Below are positions 34,366-43,057 of a DNA stretch of 64,000 bases, one piece after another. The stretch's first letter is position 1. Each line of letters starts with the position of its first letter. Position numbers and translations under genes: made by a program. Under the pieces are notes generated by a model. It saw only the letters and a list, made by a program, of their open reading frames with translations, was not told where the DNA came from and did not search any database. The stretch comes from DATAES01 sp963721305 (GTDB lineage: Bacteria > Actinomycetota > Acidimicrobiia > Acidimicrobiales > JACDCH01), in the NCBI GenBank assembly GCA_963721305.1, contig CAVRIR010000004.1:124001-188000 (forward strand), in the 5' to 3' direction.

Positions 34366-36078
34366 GTGAGCGGCCGCGCCGACGCAGCAGCAGGCGTCGA
34401 ACGCTTGCGCTTGTACGCGACGGCAGTCGCAGGACACAACGTGGACGTCCTACCAGCCGAGCCCGGCGATCCGACATGGACAGACGGCGCGACGGTCTTC
34501 GTCGATGCGGCCGCGAAACCCTCCGAGCAGGTTCGGATGGTCGGTGTGCAGGCGTCACTCATCGCCGCGGGGAGCTTGGCCCCGCCGCTTCTCCGTCAAC
34601 TCGTGCGTCGCCCGAAGCTGGCGGCGGCGTACCTCGCGCTCGAAGGTCACCGGGCACTCGCCGCCAACGAGCAGTTCCTTCCGACGACCGTTCGCTCGCT
34701 GGTGGACGAAGGCATCGCGTCGAGCTTGGGGTCCGCCGAGGAGTCACTGGCAGCAGCGCGCCTTCGACCGCCGTCGGAGGTGCCGTCGACCTTCGGCGCG
34801 ATCCGCGCCCGCCCCGCGCTCGCCCGGACCGAGCCAGCGGTCGTCGCCACTCCCTCGACTCGCCACGAGCTCTCCGAGCTGGCCGACGAGAACGACGACG
34901 ATCCAGGCCAGCAGATCTCGACGCCAGTCGAGGGCGGAGGCGCGATCGGCAAGCAGCTGCGCCGCATTCTTCGCTCAACGAGAGGCCGCAAGGGCGCAGC
35001 TCCGCCGGGGGCGGACGCACCGACGCACTTCACCAGGTCGCCGCTGCGAAGCGCCGCCGGAACCAGGATGGCGATGCACCACGCCTCCGTGGGCGAAGCG
35101 GTTCCGCAGTTGACGCGGCACGGCACCGTCGGCGCCGTCTATCCCGAGTGGGACGTACATCACCGCCAGTACCGGCCTGACTGGTGCACGGTGCTGGAGA
35201 GCGACCCGCCGTCGATTGGTCGAGCGACCCGGATGGCCGACGATCTGGGGTTGCGGCGGGCGCTGGCCCACCTCGGTCTCGAGCTGACGCCGTGCCGGCG
35301 GCAGCCGCAAGGCGACGACATCGACATCGACGCCGCCGTCGAGGCTCACGTCGATCGGATCGCCGGTTCGTCACACGACCTGCCGTGCTACGTCGCGAGC
35401 TTGCGGCGACGCCGCGATCTCGCGGCACTGGTCCTGCTCGATGTGTCCGGTTCCGCCGGCGAGCCGGGCAGCGCCGGCCAGTCGGTGCACGAACATCAGC
35501 GGTCGGCTGCCGCGGCTCTGACGGTTGCGTTGCACGAGCTCGGCGATCGCGTCGCGCTGTTCGCGTTCAACTCGCGAGGCCGCGCTGCAGTGCAGTTCCT
35601 GCGCATCAAGGGCTTCGACGACCACTTGGACGGTCATGCTGCGCAGCGCCTCGACGGTGTCAGTCCCGGCGCGTACACACGGCTCGGCGCAGCCATCCGG
35701 CATGGCACCGCTGTCCTCGACGCGCGGGGCGGGACACCGCGGCGTCTGTTGGTCGTGTTGTCCGACGGGTTCGCGTACGACCACGGATACGAGGGTCGGT
35801 ACGGCGAGTCCGACGCTCGTCGCGCGCTGGTCGAGGCGCGACGTCGCGGTGTCGGCTGCTTGTGCCTCAGCATCGGCGCGACCACCGAGCCCGCTGCACT
35901 GCGACGCGTCTTCGGCGCGGCGGCACACGCTTCGGTGGCGCGGCCCGACGAGCTGCGGGGCGTGATCGCTCCGTTGTTCAGGTCTGCACTCGCGTCGGCA
36001 GAGCTGCAGCGACGAGACTTCCAACGAGACGAACGGAGAAGACATGGCGACTCGGCCGTTCTACGTGCCGGTCGGTGA
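34366..36078 (+). CDS. VWA-domain protein, NorD/CoxE-like
   Basis: A 570-residue protein with an acidic, low-complexity middle and a C-terminal VWA domain (about residues 350-550). The metal-site motif DVSGSAGE is at about residue 359, and TRLGAAIRHGTAVL and VVLSDGFAYDHGYEG follow, as in NorD. It is followed, with a 35 bp overlap, by a MoxR/NorQ ATPase; such pairs remodel or insert metal cofactors into partner enzymes. No nitric-oxide reductase, Rubisco or CO dehydrogenase is nearby, so the client is unknown. The order (VWA before ATPase) is reversed relative to many NorQD loci. Confidence 0.82.
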   Translation: MSGRADAAAGVERLRLYATAVAGHNVDVLPAEPGDPTWTDGATVFVDAAAKPSEQVRMVGVQASLIAAGSLAPPLLRQLVRRPKLAAAYLALEGHRALAANEQFLPTTVRSLVDEGIASSLGSAEESLAAARLRPPSEVPSTFGAIRARPALARTEPAVVATPSTRHELSELADENDDDPGQQISTPVEGGGAIGKQLRRILRSTRGRKGAAPPGADAPTHFTRSPLRSAAGTRMAMHHASVGEAVPQLTRHGTVGAVYPEWDVHHRQYRPDWCTVLESDPPSIGRATRMADDLGLRRALAHLGLELTPCRRQPQGDDIDIDAAVEAHVDRIAGSSHDLPCYVASLRRRRDLAALVLLDVSGSAGEPGSAGQSVHEHQRSAAAALTVALHELGDRVALFAFNSRGRAAVQFLRIKGFDDHLDGHAAQRLDGVSPGAYTRLGAAIRHGTAVLDARGGTPRRLLVVLSDGFAYDHGYEGRYGESDARRALVEARRRGVGCLCLSIGATTEPAALRRVFGAAAHASVARPDELRGVIAPLFRSALASAELQRRDFQRDERRRHGDSAVLRAGR

Positions 36079-36826
36079 CGAAGAGCAGATCTTCAAGGCG
36101 GCCTTCGGGCAACGCCTGGCGGTGATGTTGAAGGGCCCGACCGGTTGTGGCAAGACTCGACTTGTCGAAGCCATGGCGCATGACCTCGGTCGGCCCTTGA
36201 TCACGGTCTCGTGTCACGACGACTTGACCACCGCCGACCTCGTCGGCCGCTTCTTGCTCGACGAGGGCGAGACCCGATGGGTGGACGGGCCGTTGACGCG
36301 CGCCGTGCGAGAGGGCGCGATCTGTTACCTCGACGAGATCGTCGAAGCGCGACAGGACACGACGGTGGTGATCCATCCACTCGCCGACCACCGTCGCCAG
36401 CTTCCGATCGAACGTCTTGGCGTCGTGCTCGACGCCGCGCCGGAGTTCTGCCTGGTGGTTTCGTACAACCCCGGTTACCAGAGCGTGCTCAAGGATCTGA
36501 AGGACTCGACTCGTCAGCGCATGATCGCGATCGAGCTGGACTTCCCGCCGGCCGACGTCGAGGAGAAGGTGATCTGCCACGAGGCCGCCGTCGATCCTGA
36601 GCTGGCGGCGCGGCTCCTGCAGCTCGCACACGCCATTCGACGCCTCGACACGGTCGGCCTCCGCGAGGTGGCATCGACACGAGTGCTGATCGCCGCGGCG
36701 CGGCTACATGCGGAGGGACTCCCGCTGGAGGCGGCGGCCCGCGCCGCCATCGCCGGCCCGCTGACGGATGATCCCGTCGTCGGGGCCGGCCTCACGGAGA
36801 TGATCGCGAGCTATCTGGCCGAGTGA
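36044..36826 (+). CDS. MoxR-type AAA ATPase, NorQ/CbbQ-like
   Basis: A 260-residue AAA+ ATPase: Walker A KGPTGCGKTRLVEAMA at residues 30-45, Walker B AICYLDEIVEARQDT at about residue 94, sensor VVSYNPGYQS, and the CbbQ_C extension at the end (TRVLIAAARLHAEGLPLEAA). It should power cofactor insertion or activation together with the VWA protein it overlaps. ATG 36044 is preceded by CGGAGAAG. The pair is likely in the same transcript as the following genes only if the 71 bp gap to 36898 lacks a terminator; I see none. Confidence 0.88.
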   Translation: MATRPFYVPVGDEEQIFKAAFGQRLAVMLKGPTGCGKTRLVEAMAHDLGRPLITVSCHDDLTTADLVGRFLLDEGETRWVDGPLTRAVREGAICYLDEIVEARQDTTVVIHPLADHRRQLPIERLGVVLDAAPEFCLVVSYNPGYQSVLKDLKDSTRQRMIAIELDFPPADVEEKVICHEAAVDPELAARLLQLAHAIRRLDTVGLREVASTRVLIAAARLHAEGLPLEAAARAAIAGPLTDDPVVGAGLTEMIASYLAE

Positions 36827-36897
36827 CCCGTGGCCCGGTAGCTTCATGGAACAACTCTTAGGTTCAACTCGACGCGGCCCGCGCAAGGGGGGACACA

Positions 36898-38010
36898 GTG
36901 GCCTACGAGAGCAATGCGGAGCCCATCAAGCTCGGCTACCTCTTCGACTTCGTGTTGCCCGATGGCTTCCCGAAGGAGATGCGAGACGATCTCACCCAGA
37001 GCTTCGAGCTCGTGTTCGAAGAGGGGTTGAAGCAGGGCGTCATCGATCGACCGGTCGAGATCATCTTCCGCGAAGTCGAAGGTCTCCCGAAGGGCACCGT
37101 CAAGGCCGTGATCGACGCGTACGGCGAGCTCGTCGACGAAGGCTGCCTGGCCGTCTTCGGTCCGTCGATCACCGACAACTGCGTGCCGACGAAGGAAGCG
37201 ATCGAAACCCGCTTCCACGTTCCCGCGATCAGCGTCACAGGCACCGAGGACTGGCTGGGCGAGTGGACCTTCTCGCTGTCGATGGGATCGATGACCGACG
37301 AGCCCATCTTCTGGGCGCACCTCCTCGCGAAGGGGGGCCACAACGACATCGGCGTGCTCGTCGAGCAGTCGCTCGTGGGTGAGACGTACATCAAGTCGTT
37401 TCGCAGCGCGTGCCGGGCCAACGGGCTGCGCATCGTTGCGGAAGAACAGATCGCACAGACCGCGCAGGACATCGGCGACGCCGTGCGCAAGCTGCACGAC
37501 GCCAAGGTGCAAGCGGTCGTCCATTGCGGGTTCGGCTTCGGGGTCGTGCTCATCAATCCGTCGCTCCAGGAGCTCGATTGGAACCCGCCCCGGTTCATGG
37601 GGACGTCGTTCCAGAACGCGTGGATCAACCCGATCGTGTGGAACGCGATCGTCGGTTGGACGGGCATCGACCAGTACGACGACGGCAACGTGATCGGCCA
37701 GCAGTTCCTCGACCAGTACGCGGCCCGGTACGGCCGGCGGCCCGAGTACTGCGTCCCTGTGGTGAACCGCGATCTGGCCACGGTGCTGCTCCACGCGTTC
37801 GCCGACGCGAAGCCGTTGTCACCGAACGGCGTCAAGGAAGCGATCGAGCGGGTGAAGCTGCTTCCGGCCGCGTCGGGCGCGCCAGGCACCCGCATCTCGT
37901 TCGGCAAGTGGATGCACCGGGGCTGGATGGGCGCCGGGTATCTCGTCGCCCGGCGGCTCGATCCCGACGGGTCGACGGCGTACCTCGTCGATCGCTTCGG
38001 TCAGGACTGA
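36898..38010 (+). CDS. Periplasmic-binding-protein-like protein without signal peptide
   Basis: A 370-residue Peripla_BP_6-type protein: PIKLGYLFDFVLP at the start, YGELVDEGCLAVFGPSITDNC, PAISVTGTEDWLGEWTFSLSMG and GVLVEQSLVGETYIKSFRSAC. GTG 36898, behind AAGGGGGG, puts the ligand domain within ten residues of the N-terminus, with no hydrophobic export segment and no lipobox. It is therefore predicted to be cytosolic, perhaps a ligand sensor or carrier. A TTAGGTT -10-like sequence lies at about 36857-36864. It heads a tight gene run with the AveC-like, SDR and ALDH genes. Confidence 0.8.
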   Translation: MAYESNAEPIKLGYLFDFVLPDGFPKEMRDDLTQSFELVFEEGLKQGVIDRPVEIIFREVEGLPKGTVKAVIDAYGELVDEGCLAVFGPSITDNCVPTKEAIETRFHVPAISVTGTEDWLGEWTFSLSMGSMTDEPIFWAHLLAKGGHNDIGVLVEQSLVGETYIKSFRSACRANGLRIVAEEQIAQTAQDIGDAVRKLHDAKVQAVVHCGFGFGVVLINPSLQELDWNPPRFMGTSFQNAWINPIVWNAIVGWTGIDQYDDGNVIGQQFLDQYAARYGRRPEYCVPVVNRDLATVLLHAFADAKPLSPNGVKEAIERVKLLPAASGAPGTRISFGKWMHRGWMGAGYLVARRLDPDGSTAYLVDRFGQD

Positions 38011-38013
38011 CGA

Positions 38014-39148
38014 GTGGCCACGCAACTCGCAACGCCGATCGCGGACGAAGCGACCACGCCGCCGCCGGCGAAGCGAGGTCGCACCGCCGCGGTGATCGCG
38101 ATCGTCCTCGTGGTCGGCGCGGTCGCCGTGGTGGCGGTCAACGCGAGCAGCGGCGCGGGCACCGGCCGCATCGCCAACCCCGACGTGAGCGGCGCGCCCC
38201 GTCCGGTCGAGCCGCTGTTCGGGTTCTCGCACTGGCTGGCGCTGCACCAGATCGGGACGGTCGTGATGATGATCACCCTGATCGTGGCGGTCGTCGTGTT
38301 CTGGCGACGACGGCCCGGTCATCCGGTGCTGCTCATGGTGCTCGCGACCACGTTGCTGGTCTGGCAGGACCCGATCATGAACTGGGCGCCGTACGCGGTC
38401 TACAACCCGCAGTTGTGGCACTGGCCGCAGTCATGGCCGCTCGTCTCACTGTCACCGACCGTCGAACCGTTCATCGTCGTCGGCTACGCGACGTTCTACA
38501 TGCTGCCGTTCTTCCCGGCCGTGCTGGTGTTGCGCCGCCTGCAGGCCGGCCGGCCTGTCGACTCCTTCGTCTGGCGCCACCCGCTGATCACCTTGTCGCT
38601 GCTGATCCTGGCCATCGGCTTCGTGTTCGACGCGTTCCTCGAGATCTTCCTCGTGCGCACGCAGCTGTACATCTATTCGCAGGTGATCCCGTGGGGTTCG
38701 TATGCGCCCGGGCCACTGGTACCAGTTCCCGTTGATCTGGGAGTCGGCGCTGGTGTGCACGGTGATGATCCCCGCGGGTGTGCTCCTCTACCGGGACGAC
38801 ACCGGACGCACACAGGCGGAGAAGCTGGCGCACCGAGCGCGCCTGTTCCGGAGCCGTCCTGCGCTCGGCACGTTCGTGGTCATGTTCGTGATCGTGAACG
38901 TCGCCTACCTCTTTCTCTATGGCGGTGGCTTCGCGCTGATCCGTGACTCCAAGGCCGCAACGTCGGTGGCGTGTCCGTTCCCCTTCCCCGAGGCGAGGGT
39001 CTACGACCCGAACGGGTTCTACGAGGCGGCAGGCCAGCAAGGGCCGTACTCGCCCGGGATCTGGTCGCGCTGGGAGAGCGCGCAGTCGGGCCGGCCCGCG
39101 GTGTCGGTGCCGCAGGACAGCATCGGATGTCCCGATGGCGGTGGCTGA
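38014..39148 (+). pseudogene. AveC-like (spirocyclase family) membrane protein, single frameshift
   Basis: About 377 residues after removal of one T at about 38701. The first frame provides six or so helices with conserved aromatic motifs (VEPLFGFSHWLALHQIG, WQDPIMNWAPYAVYNP, FLEIFLVRTQLYIYSQ). The second continues as MRPGHWYQFPLIWESALVC and ends with PFPEARVYDPNGFYEAAGQQG. This resembles the spirocyclase AveC family; AveC itself forms the avermectin spiroketal, but most actinobacterial homologues are uncharacterised. GTG start 3 bp after the binding-protein stop. The last 14 bp overlap the SDR gene. Confidence 0.6.
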
Positions 39149-40049
39149 CACCCGGTCCGTCGTCGTGACGGGCGCATCGCGCGGCCTCGGACTCGCCACC
39201 GCCGCGCATCTGCACAAGTCCGGCTGGACGGTGCTCGCGGCGATGCGCTCGCCCGCCGATGGACTCGAGCGGCTGCGCGAAGCCACGGGATCGCCGTCCG
39301 ACGATCCCCGCCTCGTCGGCATCCGCCTGGACCTGGATGATCCCGCGTCGGTCACCGCCGCGGCGGCCGCGATCGGCGACGCGGTGGGAGCGCCGGACGG
39401 TGTGGTCCACAACGCCGGCGTTGCCGGTGTCGGCAGCATCGAAGAGATGCAGATGAGCGTCTGGCAGCAGATCTTCTCGACCAACTTCTTCGGTCCGGTG
39501 CAGCTCACGAAAGAGCTCCTCCCCGCGATGCGCGCCGCCGGACGAGGGCGGATCGTGATGATCTCGAGCGCCGGCGCGGTGCGGGGCATGCCGGCGATCG
39601 GCGCGTACTCGGGAGCCAAAGGGGCGCTGGAGCGCTGGGCCGAAGCGCTGTCACAGGAGGTCGCACCGTTCGGCGTCGGCGTCACCGTCCTCGTTGCCGG
39701 CACCTACGAAACCGACATCCTCACGCTGACCCGCACCTACGCCGATCCCACTGGCCCGTACGCCGCGCTGCACGAGGGGCTCGAGACGTCGGGCCGCCGC
39801 TTCCTCCGCTTCGCGGGATCGCCTGACCGGTTCGCACCGGCGGTCGCCAAAGCGCTGGAGGAGAAGCAGCCGTTCGCACGGCACGGCGTCGGGATGGATG
39901 CCCGGCTGCTGCTGCTCGGCAACCGATTGCTTCCGACTTCGCTGTTCCAGCGGGTCGTCGTGCGTGCCCTCGGCATCCCGCGGCCAGGTACCTTGCGGGG
40001 CGACGCACGACAGGTGTCGACGGTGACCGCGCCCGTGGACACCGGATGA
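39135..40049 (+). CDS. SDR-family oxidoreductase
   Basis: A 304-residue classical SDR: VVVTGASRGLGLATAAHL, VVHNAGVAGVGSIEEM, and catalytic SSAGAVRGMPAIGAYSGAKGA (Ser, Tyr, Lys). The long C-terminus (to about 300) with an RFLRFAGSPDRFAPAVAKAL stretch is seen in actinobacterial retinol- or steroid-dehydrogenase-like members. ATG 39135 overlaps the AveC-like gene end. It overlaps the ALDH gene by ATGA, suggesting alcohol-to-aldehyde-to-acid oxidation by consecutive enzymes. Confidence 0.87.
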   Translation: MAVADTRSVVVTGASRGLGLATAAHLHKSGWTVLAAMRSPADGLERLREATGSPSDDPRLVGIRLDLDDPASVTAAAAAIGDAVGAPDGVVHNAGVAGVGSIEEMQMSVWQQIFSTNFFGPVQLTKELLPAMRAAGRGRIVMISSAGAVRGMPAIGAYSGAKGALERWAEALSQEVAPFGVGVTVLVAGTYETDILTLTRTYADPTGPYAALHEGLETSGRRFLRFAGSPDRFAPAVAKALEEKQPFARHGVGMDARLLLLGNRLLPTSLFQRVVVRALGIPRPGTLRGDARQVSTVTAPVDTG

Positions 40050-41548
40050 AAGGAAGCAGTGTGGCGGATTCACAGTCGATCGACTTCGAGCCGAGGATGC
40101 TCATCGACGGCAAGCTCACCGAGGGTGAGTCGGGGACGTTCACGAACACCAACCCGGCCACCGAGGAGTTTCTCGGCGAGGTCGCCGACGCTTCGATCGC
40201 GGACATGCATCGCGCCATCGATGCCGCGCGGCGGGCGTTCGACGAGACCGATTGGTCGACCAACCGCGCCTTGCGGCAGCGGTGCCTACTGCAGTTGCAG
40301 GATGCGATCGAAGCCGAGCTGGAGACCATCCGTGAGGAGCTGATCCTCGAGGTCGGTTGTCCGCGGATGGTGACGCACGGCCCGCAGCTCGATGCGCCGC
40401 TGGCCGAGGCCCTCCGCTATCCGGCGAAGCTCATCGAGGAGTATCCGTGGGAGACCGAGCTCGGCGACGCGATGGTCAGCTTGACGGGAACCGTCACCAC
40501 GCGCACCGTCTGGCGCGAGCCGGTCGGGGTCGTGGGCGCGATCGTGCCGTGGAACTATCCGTTCGAGGTCACGATCAACAAGCTCGGCCAGGCGCTCGCC
40601 ACCGGCAACACGGTCGTCCTCAAGCCGGCGCCCGACACACCGTTCAACGCGACGCGCCTCGGTCGCCTGATCGCCGAGCGCACGGACATCCCCGCCGGTG
40701 TCGTCAACGTCGTCACCGCGTCCGACCATCTCGTCGGCGAAGAGCTCACCTTGTCACCCAAGGTCGACCTCATCTCCTTCACCGGTTCGACCGCCGTCGG
40801 TCGTCGCATCATGGAGAAGGGCGCGGCCACGATGAAGCGCCTGTTCCTCGAGCTCGGCGGCAAGTCGGCGGCGATCGTGTTGGACGACGCGGATCTCGCC
40901 GGTGCGTCGATGATCGGGTTCGGCGTGTGCATGCATGCCGGGCAGGGTTGCGCCACACCGACGCGGATGCTGCTGCCGCGGTCGCGCTACGACGAGGGCA
41001 TCGAGCTGCTCAAGGGCATCTACGAGAGCGTCGCCGTGGGTGATCCGCAACTGCCCGAGACGCTGTGCGGTCCGGTCATCTCGGCGAAGCAACGTGAGCG
41101 GGTTGTCGGTTACATCCGCAAGGGCATCGAAGAGGGAGCGAGGGTCGTCGTCGGAGGACCCGAGACGCCGGCCGGTTTCGACAAGGGTTTCTTCGTCACC
41201 CCCACGTTGTTCGCGGATGTCGACAACGACATGACGATCGCACGCGAGGAGATCTTCGGACCGGTGCTCGTCGTGATCCCCCACGACGGTGACGACGACG
41301 CCGTGCGGATCGCGAACGACAATCCTTACGGTCTCGCCGGCTATGTCATGTCCGGGTCGCTCGAGCGCTCACAGGCGATCGCACGCCGGCTGCGCGCCGG
41401 AACGATCGGCCTCAACGGCGGTGCCGCGTACGGCGCGGACGTGCCGTTCGGTGGCTTCAAGGCCAGTGGCGTCGGCCGCCAAAACGGGTACGCCGGCTTC
41501 GACCAGTACCTCGAGGTGAAGTCCGTCGCCTGGCCCGCCGACACCTGA
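40046..41548 (+). CDS. Aldehyde dehydrogenase
   Basis: A 500-residue NAD(P)-dependent ALDH. The nucleotide loop and substrate motifs are complete: VGAIVPWNYPFEVTINKLGQAL, FTGSTAVGRRIM, catalytic Glu in LFLELGGKSAA, and nucleophile Cys302 in HAGQGCATPTR. EEIFGPVL and the C-terminal PFGGFKASGVGRQNG oligomerisation region are present. It is coupled to the SDR by a 4 bp overlap (ATGA at 40046); a GTG at 40061 is an alternative start. Converts an aldehyde to its acid, completing the likely alcohol oxidation. Confidence 0.92.
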   Translation: MKGSSVADSQSIDFEPRMLIDGKLTEGESGTFTNTNPATEEFLGEVADASIADMHRAIDAARRAFDETDWSTNRALRQRCLLQLQDAIEAELETIREELILEVGCPRMVTHGPQLDAPLAEALRYPAKLIEEYPWETELGDAMVSLTGTVTTRTVWREPVGVVGAIVPWNYPFEVTINKLGQALATGNTVVLKPAPDTPFNATRLGRLIAERTDIPAGVVNVVTASDHLVGEELTLSPKVDLISFTGSTAVGRRIMEKGAATMKRLFLELGGKSAAIVLDDADLAGASMIGFGVCMHAGQGCATPTRMLLPRSRYDEGIELLKGIYESVAVGDPQLPETLCGPVISAKQRERVVGYIRKGIEEGARVVVGGPETPAGFDKGFFVTPTLFADVDNDMTIAREEIFGPVLVVIPHDGDDDAVRIANDNPYGLAGYVMSGSLERSQAIARRLRAGTIGLNGGAAYGADVPFGGFKASGVGRQNGYAGFDQYLEVKSVAWPADT

Positions 41549-41611
41549 GTCGGGTCGCCCTCGCTCGGGTATCGCCCTGGTCGGCATCGTCCTGGGGCGG
41601 CAAGCCGCGGG

Positions 41612-42865
41612 TCAACGAGGACGGTGAGCTGCGCCGCGCAACAACGTGTCGCGGGCGAGATCGAGCGCGCCGCGAGGCTCGAGACCCCGAACGATGTCCT
41701 CGGGCATCCACAACAGCTCGAACAACGACCAGGCCCGGATGTCGGCGGACGGTCCTTCCACACGCAGCTCACCGGCCCTGACCCCTTGGGCAAGGAGCGA
41801 CTTGAGGTCGCGTAGACGGGCGGTGAACGACGAGCCCAGGTTGGTCGTGCTCGGCGGCGACTCGCGTAGCCACGCGAGTTGGATGTTGTACTCGTCGGTG
41901 AACCGATCGACGACGTTGATGTCGATCCACATCAATGCGTCGAGCTTCTCGACGGTCGTTCCGTCAGCGCGCAACACGCTCGTCCATGCCGATCGCGCCC
42001 TGCTGGTGAACAACCGCATGATCGAGGCCAACAGCTCCTCTTTGGAACCGATCAGCCGATACACCGTGCCAGTGCTGAGACCAGAGGCCTTGCTGATGTC
42101 CCGAACGGTGGTCGCTTCGTAGCCCTTGCGCCCGAACTCGGCGCGCGCGACCGCTCGAAGCATCGGGAAGCGGTCGTCCTCGTGGTCCTCGCCCTTCTCC
42201 CACTCGTCGATCGCCCGCGTCGCTGCCTTGAAGGGTCTCGATCGGTCGAGGGCCGCATTGCCGGGTGGCTTCAGCGCGATGCCGTCCAACAGGGCGCGGC
42301 ACCGCATCGCCGGCACTTGGTCGGCGTCGCGCACACCGTCGAACACGCCCAGGCTGACGTGCAGCAACACCTGGCACAGCCGGTTGGCCAGCGCCGCGAG
42401 ATCGATGCCGGGACGAAGGTACCCCGAGGCGCGACCCGCTTCCAGCGTCTCGACCATCGCCGTCTCGATCGCCGTGGGTCCGCGCCGCGCCACTCGGACG
42501 AGGTCGTCGCCTGCACCCGACGGAGGCTCGTACAGCGTCAGGAGCAGGGCGGCTCGATGGCGGACAGCGCAGGCGGCGATCGCAGTGCCCAACCCGACGA
42601 TGGCGTCCGGCATGGGTGGCGATCCCGGACCGAGCGCGTTGCGGGCGCGCTCGGCTACATCATCGAGGTCGGCGTGGTAACGCTCGACCAGCTCGATGAT
42701 GATCGCTTCCTTCGACTCGAAGTGGTGATAGAGGCTTCCGGGCAAGATGCCGGACGCGTCCGCAATCTCCTTCAGCGACGTGCGGAGACCCTTCGATGCG
42801 AACAACGTCGCCGCCGTATCGAGGATCTCGGTTCGTCGTTCGTCACCGGCCCGCACGCCGTTCAC
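41612..42865 (-). CDS. Tandem TetR regulator (two TetR repressor units in one chain)
   Basis: About 417 residues. The first HTH is at residues about 12-60 (ILDTAATLFASKGLRTSLKE, then SGILPGSLYHHFESKEAI), followed by a helical ligand domain. A second complete TetR unit begins at about residue 232 (MLRAVARAEFGRKGYEATTV, then SGLSTGTVYRLIGSKEELL) with its own C-terminal domain. GTG 42865 is the best start; the frame extends upstream over a ferredoxin remnant. A single chain may act as a built-in dimer reading asymmetric operators. Convergent with ALDH, which it may control. Confidence 0.85.
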   Translation of the reverse strand: MNGVRAGDERRTEILDTAATLFASKGLRTSLKEIADASGILPGSLYHHFESKEAIIIELVERYHADLDDVAERARNALGPGSPPMPDAIVGLGTAIAACAVRHRAALLLTLYEPPSGAGDDLVRVARRGPTAIETAMVETLEAGRASGYLRPGIDLAALANRLCQVLLHVSLGVFDGVRDADQVPAMRCRALLDGIALKPPGNAALDRSRPFKAATRAIDEWEKGEDHEDDRFPMLRAVARAEFGRKGYEATTVRDISKASGLSTGTVYRLIGSKEELLASIMRLFTSRARSAWTSVLRADGTTVEKLDALMWIDINVVDRFTDEYNIQLAWLRESPPSTTNLGSSFTARLRDLKSLLAQGVRAGELRVEGPSADIRAWSLFELLWMPEDIVRGLEPRGALDLARDTLLRGAAHRPR

Positions 42866-42899
42866 TCTTGCAGGCGATACCTCGAACCTCGAACAACGG

Positions 42900-43045
42900 T
42901 CACGGGTCGAGCGACAGCGCGCGCTCTGGGCAGTTCCGTACAGCCAGCACGGCACGCGGTTCGTGCTCGGAAGGAACACGACCGTCGTCGATGACAAGCT
43001 CCGAATGGCCGTCACTGTCCGGGCGAAACAGCTCGGGGGCGCCAG
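42900..43045 (-). pseudogene. Ferredoxin remnant (C-terminal part)
   Basis: A minus-strand frame outside the usual length limits reads APELFRPDSDGHSELVIDDG, then RVPSEHEP and AVRNCPERALSL before a stop at 42900. This is the C-terminal two thirds of a P450-type single-cluster ferredoxin, with the final cluster cysteine in NCPE. The N-terminal segment that should carry the other cysteines is absent; upstream in frame is a TGA, and the kinase gene ends there. A deletion is more likely than a simple frameshift. It would have served the nearby P450. Confidence 0.5.
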
Positions 43046-43057
43046 CTCGGCGTCACC

